Positions 1 to 7,197 of a stretch of 8,654 bases of DNA are shown here, one piece after another. This DNA comes from an uncultured Candidatus Berkelbacteria bacterium. Lineage in GTDB: Bacteria > Patescibacteriota > UBA1384 > CAILIB01. Location of the stretch: contig CALBLZ010000138.1 of NCBI GenBank assembly GCA_937895715.1, positions 1-8,654 on the forward strand, written 5' to 3'. Position numbers and translations under genes: made by a program. Under the pieces are notes generated by a model, which was given only the letters and a program-made list of their open reading frames with translations, had not been told where the DNA came from and made no database searches. The stretch's first letter is position 1; every line of letters begins with the position of its first letter.

Positions 1-127
1 CATGAAGACAGCCTCCGACAACGCCACCAACCTACTCGGCGACCTACGCCTGGAGTACAACAAGCAGCGACGAAAAATGATCGATAAAAAGATTGGAGAG
101 GTTTTTGCCGGAAGCGCCCTCTGGTAG
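1..127 (+). CDS. atpG: ATP synthase F1 gamma subunit, C-terminal fragment
   Basis: Only the last 41 codons and the TAG stop are in the window; base 1 is the third base of an upstream codon, and the first visible Met is internal. The visible residues include KTASDNATNLL, LRLEYNKQRR and a final GEVFAGSALW. These match the conserved C-terminal helix of F1 gamma, known in other bacteria as a pattern close to MKNATDNA...L.LEYNKARQ..IT.E..EI..GA. This helix lies in the alpha3beta3 cavity as part of the central rotor shaft. The identification is supported by atpD and atpC downstream. The next gene starts 45 nt after the stop, so co-transcription is likely. The rest of the gene lies left of the window. 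Confidence 0.9.
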   Translation, partial: MKTASDNATNLLGDLRLEYNKQRRKMIDKKIGEVFAGSALW

Positions 128-172
128 CTGTACTTTTTTACCATTTCTGCTAATATTTCGCCTGAGGTTACC

Positions 173-706
173 ATGCTCGCACGAAAGAACCCCGACCATT
201 TCAAGCCATCACACGGTAAGCTCAAATTTACCGATATCGATTTTGCAGCTCTGCACGCCCAGGGCATCAACTACCTCATAATCGATGTAGATAACACGTT
301 GGCCGTTCACAAAGGCCCCCAAGTAGAGCCACAGGTACTTGCTCACCTACAAGCGGCCGTAGCCGCTGGCTACATCAAGGGGTTTTGCCTGCTATCAAAC
401 GCAATCATCCCCAAGAAAAGCCGCCGCGCTCGCCTAAAGGCAATTGCTGAGCAGGCAGGTACGGACAAGTTGTTTCTGGCGACCATCTGGACTCACCTGA
501 AACCACACCCCAACCCGTACCGTAAGGCGCTCGCGCTCCTCGGCAACCCCAACCCCTCAACAGTACTGATGATCGGCGACCAGCTGTTCACTGATGTCCT
601 CGGCGCAAACCGCCTCGGCATCCACAGTCTGATGGTGGAGCCCCTTGGAGAAGACCCCTTCTACATTACGTGGAAACGCCGCCGAGAGAAAAAGTACAAC
701 CTGTAG
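173..706 (+). CDS. YqeG-family HAD-IIIA phosphatase
   Basis: The 177-aa product matches the length and motif order of YqeG-type HAD phosphatases (about 170 aa). Motif I is IIDVDNTLA with nucleophile Asp38 and acid/base Asp40. Motif II is Ser75 in CLLSNA. Motif III is Lys110 in the HLKPHPNPY segment. Motif IV is IGDQLFTDVLGAN with Asp136 and Asp141 for Mg2+. The GDQLFTDVLGAN block and the following GIHSLMVEPL strongly resemble B. subtilis YqeG. No cap domain is evident, as expected for this subclass. No signal peptide or membrane segment is seen, so it should be a cytosolic phosphomonoesterase; the substrate is unknown. The ATG at 173 is preceded by a GAGG Shine-Dalgarno sequence (about 165-168). 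A TGC-TAATAT element at 148-156 could be a weak extended -10. The gene sits between atpG and atpD, an unusual place for it, and is followed by a terminator-like hairpin. Confidence 0.88.
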   Translation: MLARKNPDHFKPSHGKLKFTDIDFAALHAQGINYLIIDVDNTLAVHKGPQVEPQVLAHLQAAVAAGYIKGFCLLSNAIIPKKSRRARLKAIAEQAGTDKLFLATIWTHLKPHPNPYRKALALLGNPNPSTVLMIGDQLFTDVLGANRLGIHSLMVEPLGEDPFYITWKRRREKKYNL

Positions 707-2250
<1,544 letters not shown>

Positions 2251-2251
<1 letters not shown>

Positions 2252-2502
2252 TGGCGGACAAACCCGTACTCAAGGTGCGGATTATCGATCCAAACCAGGT
2301 GCTGTTTGATGGAACGGCTGATTTTGTGTTCGCCCCAACCTCAAAGGGTATGCTCGGTATCTTACCAAGCCACACACCACTGTTTGCTGAACTCACACCG
2401 GGAACCCTCGAGCTCCACGGGCAGCAGTCGACTGAGTTTTTGATAGAGGCGGGCATTATCAGAGTACATAATGACGGCGTGACTATTCTGATTGGGCTGT
2501 AG
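2251..2502 (+). CDS. atpC: ATP synthase F1 epsilon subunit, short form (beta-sandwich only)
   Basis: The 83-aa product matches the N-terminal beta-sandwich of F1 epsilon. It starts LKVRIIDPNQVLFDGTADFV, has the MLGILPSHTPL turn equivalent to the usual GxIGILPGHAPL, and ends at VTILIGL. This domain packs on gamma and the c-ring. Most bacterial epsilon subunits are about 130-140 aa and continue into two C-terminal helices that can insert into F1 and inhibit ATP hydrolysis; those helices are absent here. The gene is not obviously broken, because it stops cleanly after the last beta-strand. The start overlaps the atpD stop (TAATG) and has an AGGAG Shine-Dalgarno at 2239-2243 inside atpD, so the two are probably translationally coupled. 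It appears to be the last gene of the operon, with a terminator about 100 nt downstream. Confidence 0.93.
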
Positions 2503-2505
2503 CGG

Positions 2506-2524
2506 CGTACAGGGTCATACATTT
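2506..2524 (+). repeat. 19-bp imperfect direct repeat, left copy
   Basis: CGTACAGGGTCATACATTT matches the copy at 2714-2732 at 18 of 19 positions (G versus T at the eighth). It begins 4 nt after the atpC stop codon. The function is unknown. It could be a protein-binding site or the footprint of a past insertion or duplication. Confidence 0.6.
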
Positions 2525-2605
2525 CTCCATCGGGGTTTTATCGGTTTGATACCTTGGAGCACGAGGTAAAAACGACTGTTTAACCTGTTGATGTTAATAA
2601 ACAAC

Positions 2606-2632
2606 AAACGGCTCTACAAGCCGTTTTTTTGT
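2606..2632 (+). terminator. Intrinsic terminator of the ATP synthase operon
   Basis: AAACGGCT (2606-2613) and AGCCGTTT (2619-2626) form an 8-bp stem around the loop CTACA. A run of seven T residues (2624-2630) begins inside the stem and continues past it. This is a classic rho-independent terminator, about 100 nt after the atpC stop. Confidence 0.88.
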
Positions 2633-2663
2633 ATCTCCAACCTAAACAGATACTCTGTGATCG

Positions 2664-2693
2664 TTGACATGACTTCCTCCGGATCCATACAAT
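2664..2693 (+). promoter_or_regulatory. Sigma70-type promoter for the first secreted-protein gene pair
   Basis: A perfect -35 TTGACA (2664-2669) is separated by 18 nt from TACAAT (2688-2693), a 5-of-6 match to the -10 consensus. Transcription would start near 2700, giving a leader of roughly 80 nt before the ATG at 2783. It lies just after the operon terminator at 2606-2632, as expected for a new transcription unit. Other A/T-rich hexamers (TATACT at 2733-2738, TATATA near 2753) could act as additional -10 elements but lack good -35 partners. Confidence 0.7.
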
Positions 2694-2713
2694 TGATGCA
2701 GGACTATTGTATT

Positions 2714-2732
2714 CGTACAGTGTCATACATTT
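2714..2732 (+). repeat. 19-bp imperfect direct repeat, right copy
   Basis: CGTACAGTGTCATACATTT differs from the left copy at 2506-2524 by one base; the copies are offset by 208 nt. This copy lies just downstream of the predicted -10 and would fall within the early transcribed leader, so an operator or RNA-level role is possible but unproven. Confidence 0.6.
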
Positions 2733-2768
2733 ATATACTTCACTAAGCACCTTATATAGGTAACCCTC

Positions 2769-2779
2769 AAGGAGGAGGT
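2769..2779 (+). promoter_or_regulatory. Very strong Shine-Dalgarno sequence, potentially sequestered
   Basis: AAGGAGGAGGT precedes the ATG at 2783 and contains two overlapping anti-16S matches, AAGGAGG ending 7 nt before the ATG and GGAGGT ending 3 nt before it. It is the strongest ribosome binding site in the window and fits a highly expressed product. GGAGGAGGTCA (2771-2781) can pair over 11 bp, including one G-U, with TGACTTCCTCC (2670-2680). That upstream arm overlaps the predicted -35 and spacer, so it would be present only in RNAs that start further upstream. Confidence 0.75.
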
Positions 2780-2782
2780 CAC

Positions 2783-3964
2783 ATGATACAGATTAAGAAG
2801 GTAGTAAGCAGCATTCTTTCACTCAGCACAGCTCTGAGTTTTGGTTTCGCTGGCCTTGCTACAACCGCATATGGAGCTCCCCTCACAGAGGGTCAGGTTA
2901 GCCTAAGTGACAGTCGTTCAACACTGTCGTCTTCCTACACCATCACCGCGAAGCTTGCTTCAACGAACGACATTAAGGGTATTCGTCTTCGATGGCGCAT
3001 TGCTCCATCAAACACATCGGCAGTTCCAACAAGTCTTGCCACCAACTCAAGCACAGTAACAACTGCAACCGTTGGTGCTAACAACATTGCTGCTTGGACA
3101 TACACTGCAACTACAACTGGTGAAGTTACCCTAACCAATGCGACCGGTATCACTGGCTTGGCAGCCGGGAACGTAATCTCGATTGCTCTAGGCGGACTTT
3201 CAAACAACGACGCCACAGTAACTGGCGGTAACCAGTGTGACGCCGTCGCAGAATCAGAGAGCTGCTACGTAGTTCTTGAGACATTCACAAGCGACACAAC
3301 CTTGACTGCTCCAAACCTCATCGACAGCACTGTGATGAGCTATACCGTTCTCTCACCTATCACGGTGACTGCCACGGTTGATCCTTCTCTTACCCTTACC
3401 GTTGGTGGTGTAGCTGGCACAACTGCCATCCAAACCAACGACAGCAACGCTGGTTGTGTAGGTGCAGCAGACGTTACCACTACTGCTACCAGCATTCCTC
3501 TCGGCAACATCCGTGTTAACACTGCCAAGTGTGCACAGCAGAGCCTTGCGGTTGCTACCAACGCACAGTTTGGGTACAGCGTATACGCTAAGTTCATCGG
3601 TGCTTCAGCTGCAGCAAACATGATGCAGGGTACTAACGCCGCTAACAACATCGATCCATACACCGCAGCATGGGGTTCAGCTTCTGCCCTCACCACTCCA
3701 ACTGGCACTGTTGCCAACGTGAATAGCGCTTGGCTCGGTATGCGAACCACTAACGCAAATGTTACTGGCTTTGGTACTACCAACTTCTACTCTGGCCCTG
3801 AAGTGAACAACACTGCAACCTTCAGCAACAAGGTTATGGACAGTACCACCCCTGATAGCGGAACTGCGCCTACCTACGTTACCGTTAAACTTCTTACCAA
3901 CGCACTAGCCCCAGCTGATACCTACACAGGTACCCTGGTGTTCGCTGCTACGGCGAAGTACTAA
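2783..3964 (+). CDS. Secreted surface protein, tandem paralog A
   Basis: The 393-aa protein begins with a typical signal peptide: basic MIQIKK, a hydrophobic stretch to about residue 28, and a likely cleavage near AYG/APL (31-32). The mature part is rich in Thr, Ala, Asn, Ser and Val with alternating hydrophobic residues, which suggests beta-sandwich folds. Four cysteines (152, 161, 225, 250) could form two disulfides outside the cell. A DPSLTLTVGG segment (200-209), a TNAQFGYSVYAKF strand and a C-terminal ADTYTGTLVFAATAKY recur in the two following family members. No C-terminal membrane helix, LPXTG or lipobox is seen, so any surface attachment must be non-covalent or rely on a partner. The very strong Shine-Dalgarno and promoter suggest abundant expression, as for an S-layer or major surface protein. 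The exact family is not recognised. Residues 24-355 are identical to those of the next gene. Confidence 0.85.
   Translation: MIQIKKVVSSILSLSTALSFGFAGLATTAYGAPLTEGQVSLSDSRSTLSSSYTITAKLASTNDIKGIRLRWRIAPSNTSAVPTSLATNSSTVTTATVGANNIAAWTYTATTTGEVTLTNATGITGLAAGNVISIALGGLSNNDATVTGGNQCDAVAESESCYVVLETFTSDTTLTAPNLIDSTVMSYTVLSPITVTATVDPSLTLTVGGVAGTTAIQTNDSNAGCVGAADVTTTATSIPLGNIRVNTAKCAQQSLAVATNAQFGYSVYAKFIGASAAANMMQGTNAANNIDPYTAAWGSASALTTPTGTVANVNSAWLGMRTTNANVTGFGTTNFYSGPEVNNTATFSNKVMDSTTPDSGTAPTYVTVKLLTNALAPADTYTGTLVFAATAKY
2852..3846 (+). repeat. 995-bp direct repeat, copy A
   Basis: Line-by-line comparison shows no difference between 2852-3846 and 4064-5058 (offset 1212 bp). It covers codons 24 to 355 of the first paralog, running from the end of the signal peptide to 38 codons before the stop. 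The flanking coding sequence on both sides differs at many positions, including silent ones. Confidence 0.95.
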
Positions 3965-3997
3965 CACAAGCAACATAACATAAGGAGTATTACTTCT

Positions 3998-5176
3998 ATG
4001 AAACTAACAAAGATCATTAGCGGACTGCTTTCAGTAAGCACCTCCCTAACTTTTAGCGCGGTAGGCCTTGCTACAACCGCATATGGAGCTCCCCTCACAG
4101 AGGGTCAGGTTAGCCTAAGTGACAGTCGTTCAACACTGTCGTCTTCCTACACCATCACCGCGAAGCTTGCTTCAACGAACGACATTAAGGGTATTCGTCT
4201 TCGATGGCGCATTGCTCCATCAAACACATCGGCAGTTCCAACAAGTCTTGCCACCAACTCAAGCACAGTAACAACTGCAACCGTTGGTGCTAACAACATT
4301 GCTGCTTGGACATACACTGCAACTACAACTGGTGAAGTTACCCTAACCAATGCGACCGGTATCACTGGCTTGGCAGCCGGGAACGTAATCTCGATTGCTC
4401 TAGGCGGACTTTCAAACAACGACGCCACAGTAACTGGCGGTAACCAGTGTGACGCCGTCGCAGAATCAGAGAGCTGCTACGTAGTTCTTGAGACATTCAC
4501 AAGCGACACAACCTTGACTGCTCCAAACCTCATCGACAGCACTGTGATGAGCTATACCGTTCTCTCACCTATCACGGTGACTGCCACGGTTGATCCTTCT
4601 CTTACCCTTACCGTTGGTGGTGTAGCTGGCACAACTGCCATCCAAACCAACGACAGCAACGCTGGTTGTGTAGGTGCAGCAGACGTTACCACTACTGCTA
4701 CCAGCATTCCTCTCGGCAACATCCGTGTTAACACTGCCAAGTGTGCACAGCAGAGCCTTGCGGTTGCTACCAACGCACAGTTTGGGTACAGCGTATACGC
4801 TAAGTTCATCGGTGCTTCAGCTGCAGCAAACATGATGCAGGGTACTAACGCCGCTAACAACATCGATCCATACACCGCAGCATGGGGTTCAGCTTCTGCC
4901 CTCACCACTCCAACTGGCACTGTTGCCAACGTGAATAGCGCTTGGCTCGGTATGCGAACCACTAACGCAAATGTTACTGGCTTTGGTACTACCAACTTCT
5001 ACTCTGGCCCTGAAGTGAACAACACTGCAACCTTCAGCAACAAGGTTATGGACAGTACTGGTCCAGATCTAGGAACAGCTCCAAGCTACGTCACCCTGAA
5101 GCTTCTCACCAACGCAATGCAACAGTCTGATACCTACACAGGTACCATGGTCTACGCTGCTACGGCGAAGTACTAA
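3998..5176 (+). CDS. Secreted surface protein, tandem paralog B
   Basis: This 392-aa protein is a second copy of the upstream secreted protein. It has its own signal peptide (MKLTKIISGLLSVSTSLTF...), one residue shorter and clearly diverged. An identical 332-residue core follows, with the same four cysteines shifted by one. The C-terminal 37 residues carry about ten substitutions, such as STTPDSG to STGPDLG and ALAPADTY to AMQQSDTY, but keep the YTGT ending and the terminal AAxAKY. The gene begins 33 nt after the first copy's stop, with an AAGGAG Shine-Dalgarno at 3982-3987 and no terminator between, so both are probably on one mRNA. The strong terminator at 5193-5220 ends the unit. No anchor motif is present. 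The likely role is a major exported cell-surface component, inferred only from signal peptide, composition and context. Confidence 0.85.
   Translation: MKLTKIISGLLSVSTSLTFSAVGLATTAYGAPLTEGQVSLSDSRSTLSSSYTITAKLASTNDIKGIRLRWRIAPSNTSAVPTSLATNSSTVTTATVGANNIAAWTYTATTTGEVTLTNATGITGLAAGNVISIALGGLSNNDATVTGGNQCDAVAESESCYVVLETFTSDTTLTAPNLIDSTVMSYTVLSPITVTATVDPSLTLTVGGVAGTTAIQTNDSNAGCVGAADVTTTATSIPLGNIRVNTAKCAQQSLAVATNAQFGYSVYAKFIGASAAANMMQGTNAANNIDPYTAAWGSASALTTPTGTVANVNSAWLGMRTTNANVTGFGTTNFYSGPEVNNTATFSNKVMDSTGPDLGTAPSYVTLKLLTNAMQQSDTYTGTMVYAATAKY
4064..5058 (+). repeat. 995-bp direct repeat, copy B
   Basis: This copy appears identical to 2852-3846 over its whole length. The left junction lies inside the signal-peptide coding region at GGCCTTGCTACAACC. 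The right junction lies within the GACAGTAC stretch, after which the copies differ at once (C versus T at 3847/5059). Confidence 0.95.
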
Positions 5177-5192
5177 GTCAGCTCAGGCTGAG

Positions 5193-5220
5193 AAAAAGCC
5201 ACCCTCGCGGGTGGCTTTTT
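5193..5220 (+). terminator. Strong intrinsic terminator after the paralog pair
   Basis: AAAAAGCCACCC (5193-5204) pairs perfectly with GGGTGGCTTTTT (5209-5220) around a TCGC loop. This gives a 7-bp GC-rich core flanked by matched A and T tracts. The symmetric tracts mean it could also terminate transcription from the opposite strand. It lies 16 nt after the stop of paralog B and only 4 nt before the -10-like element of the next unit. Confidence 0.9.
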
Positions 5221-5224
5221 CATA

Positions 5225-5237
5225 TATACTAAATTAC
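5225..5237 (+). promoter_or_regulatory. Putative -10 element for a second leaderless transcript
   Basis: TATACT (5225-5230) matches the -10 consensus at 5 of 6 positions and is exactly 7 nt from the ATG at 5238. A -35 would have to lie within the terminator hairpin, and no match is seen there. No Shine-Dalgarno sequence precedes the ATG (AAATTAC). Spacing and context mirror those upstream of atpD. Confidence 0.55.
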
Positions 5238-6326
5238 ATGCGGAAGCTTCGCTTTATATTGCGTGCAAATCTCTATGCTTTTTTAAGCATGGCTTTGGTG
5301 TTTGCCACGGCTACAGAAGTTGCACGAGCAGGAAGCCTTACTGCGCTTACCACATACCCATCTACACCGAAAGCCGGTGCAACAAGTGTCTCTTACTCCA
5401 TCAACTTTACCACTGCAACTACTGACAATATAAAACAGGTAAGCCTACAGTTCGCGACACAGAGCGGTGGCACCACTAAGCCTGCCAATATGTCCTTGTC
5501 AGGCAGTGTTTTAGACAGTACGTCTAACCTGGGGGCCGGCTGGAGCCTCGACACGTCGGGATCTTCGTCTGGTTTAGTATTTATTAGAAGGGCTTCAGCT
5601 GGTAGCATTTCAGCCAGCACCTCTGCCACTATCAACTTGGACGGAATCACCAATCCTCTCCTTCGTGACTGTGATGTCGCAAGTGTTCAGTTATACGAAA
5701 ACTGCTATGTCGGCGTTACCACCTACTCCGATGACGGCTCTACCGCAGTAGATAGTGGCAACATCGCATTTGAGATTACTGAAGATCCATCGCTTACCAT
5801 GCTCGTAGAGGGGGTAGCAAGTGGACAGACACACAATGGTATTACTACTTCTACCACAAGCTCCAATACGTCACTTCCCTTCGGTAGCATTGGCGGCGGT
5901 CAAGTTAAGTACGTTGCACACAAGCTTACCATTACCACCAACGCCCCCGCCGGGTACACCGTTTCTGCGAAGCTCGAGAGTAGTATCGTAGGTAACTACA
6001 ACAGTGGTGTTGTGCACCCATTTGGAGCAATCAACGCAACCTGGACCACTCCACAAAGCTGGAGCACCCCGGACGGCACCACCCCAAACAACAACACAGG
6101 GTGGTTTGGCGCAAATACTACTGACACTCGAGTAACTGGGTGGTCTGGTAGTACTTCTGGCAAATTTGGGCCAATCTCTACCGTTGCCAGAACTGTGGCG
6201 CGCTCTACTACACCTGACCGAGCTGGAACCGTAGTATATGTAAGCTATGCCCTTGGCGTGAATAACTTACAGCCTGCTGATGTATACACCGGCACTATTG
6301 TGTATGACGTGGTAGCCAGCTATTAA
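5238..6326 (+). CDS. Secreted surface protein, divergent third paralog
   Basis: The start is placed at the ATG at 5238 (362 aa). An in-frame GTG at 5211 would add nine residues but lies in the right arm of the terminator hairpin. The signal peptide is MRKLRFILRA, a hydrophobic stretch to about residue 25, and a VARA/GS cleavage after residue 31. The mature protein is Ser/Thr/Gly/Asn-rich and probably beta-structured. It shares landmarks with the upstream pair: a Cys-Asp...Asn-Cys-Tyr pair (Cys145, Cys156), DPSLTMLVEGVASG (183-196), TITTNAPAGYTVSAKL, a WFGANTTDTRVTGW stretch matching WLGMRTTNANVTGF, and the ending ADVYTGTIVYDVVASY. The second Cys pair of the paralogs is missing. There is no membrane anchor or sorting motif. 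It probably heads a new operon, and its TAA overlaps the ATG of the next gene. Confidence 0.8.
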   Translation: MRKLRFILRANLYAFLSMALVFATATEVARAGSLTALTTYPSTPKAGATSVSYSINFTTATTDNIKQVSLQFATQSGGTTKPANMSLSGSVLDSTSNLGAGWSLDTSGSSSGLVFIRRASAGSISASTSATINLDGITNPLLRDCDVASVQLYENCYVGVTTYSDDGSTAVDSGNIAFEITEDPSLTMLVEGVASGQTHNGITTSTTSSNTSLPFGSIGGGQVKYVAHKLTITTNAPAGYTVSAKLESSIVGNYNSGVVHPFGAINATWTTPQSWSTPDGTTPNNNTGWFGANTTDTRVTGWSGSTSGKFGPISTVARTVARSTTPDRAGTVVYVSYALGVNNLQPADVYTGTIVYDVVASY

Positions 6327-7177
6327 TGAATCATATGAAACGCTCAAAGCAATCTGAGCTCCAAAAGCAGAAAATCATCGTCTACGGAGGCGGCGCTATT
6401 CTCATACTCATTATGATTGGCAGCTGGCTTCCCCGGAGCTGCCCCATCGTGCGACAGATTATTGCTCCTTGCCCAGTATCGCGCATAGCAAACACCCCAG
6501 AAACTAGTGTTGAGCGCGATATTGCTCGCATTGCTCATCAAGTTGTAGATCGTGATCTCGTAGAGTTCTCTGCCAAAGCCCAAGAGTATCGCAAAACTAC
6601 CGAGATCCGCTTTTCATTTCGCGGCGACCTCAGTAAATCAATAGCGTACTTAGCTGCAAAAGTCTCAACCGACGCTGTAAGCGAACCAAACGGGAAAACC
6701 GTTACGCCGACACCAAGCACAAGTACCAAAACTGCTATAGAACGCCTGGCCTTAGTAACACACCCGCTCCTCACTGAGCTAGACTGGGCACGCTTCACCT
6801 CAACACAGCCCAATGTGAGCATGTACCAGCGCACTGAGCAATTCGAAACCATCGACCAGCTGCAGCAGTCACTACCACCCGCGAAGGAGCTGGCAGTAGA
6901 TAGTATTATCGCAAAACGCTGGAACCTCGATTACCGCCAGTACACCCCACTCGATGAACTTGTCAGCTTGGATGGCATAAAGTTTGTTGTCACAAGCTAT
7001 ACCCCCAACACACCCGACGGTGGGTGGCTGCAGTACCGTCAGACCTTTAATTTGCAGAATGCCTACATCACAAAGGAAGGCATGATTGAAGGAATGCTGA
7101 TACTCTCCAACGTGCAGAATACCAATCCTGCATTCCTGATTAGTAGCGTTGGAGTCGACTACCGCTCGCTCAAATAA
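6326..7177 (+). CDS. Single-pass membrane protein of unknown function
   Basis: The family of this 283-aa protein is not recognised. A basic N-terminus (KRSKQSELQKQK) is followed by one membrane helix (about residues 17-35), predicting an N-in, C-out orientation. Just outside is a SCPIVRQIIAPCP motif with Cys39 and Cys49, each followed by Pro, which could form a short disulfide loop. A charged segment (60-110) follows, then a low-complexity Thr/Pro/Ser linker (about 125-136), then a mixed domain with several Trp and Tyr (WNLDYRQYTPLDEL, WLQYRQTF) to the end. Translation probably depends on coupling, because the ATG overlaps the preceding TAA (TAATG) and no Shine-Dalgarno is evident. A second ATG at 6335 is an equally plausible start. 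Its place between a secreted protein and a DUF916-like protein suggests a role in export, assembly or anchoring at the envelope, which is inference only. Confidence 0.75.
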   Translation: MNHMKRSKQSELQKQKIIVYGGGAILILIMIGSWLPRSCPIVRQIIAPCPVSRIANTPETSVERDIARIAHQVVDRDLVEFSAKAQEYRKTTEIRFSFRGDLSKSIAYLAAKVSTDAVSEPNGKTVTPTPSTSTKTAIERLALVTHPLLTELDWARFTSTQPNVSMYQRTEQFETIDQLQQSLPPAKELAVDSIIAKRWNLDYRQYTPLDELVSLDGIKFVVTSYTPNTPDGGWLQYRQTFNLQNAYITKEGMIEGMLILSNVQNTNPAFLISSVGVDYRSLK

Positions 7178-7197
7178 TGCTCTGGAGGCCACCATTC

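Noticed and set aside
148..156. TGC-TAATAT as a separate promoter for the phosphatase gene.
   Set aside because: It matches the -10 consensus at only 4 of 6 positions, has no -35, and the gene has a Shine-Dalgarno and lies 45 nt after atpG, so read-through is sufficient.
2503..2605. A possible small gene or structured RNA between atpC and the terminator.
   Set aside because: Only short weak inverted repeats were seen (for example TACCT/AGGTA near 2551-2569) and no open frame with a start and Shine-Dalgarno. It is treated as 3' untranslated sequence apart from the direct repeat.
3340..3783. A 147-codon antisense open frame within the secreted paralog, repeated exactly in the second copy at 4552-4995.
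   Set aside because: Its repetition simply follows from the identical DNA repeat. It is a codon-bias shadow with no Shine-Dalgarno or recognisable product.
5211..5237. A GTG start at 5211 adding nine residues to the third secreted paralog.
   Set aside because: It lies in the right arm of the terminator hairpin, has no Shine-Dalgarno, and puts extra residues before a normal signal peptide. The ATG at 5238 with its -10 at the correct spacing is better.
7177..7197. The ATG at 7177 (overlapping the previous TAA) as start of the DUF916-like gene.
   Set aside because: It is possible by coupling, but the TGGAGG at 7183-7188 is placed for the ATG at 7198. Kept as an alternative only.
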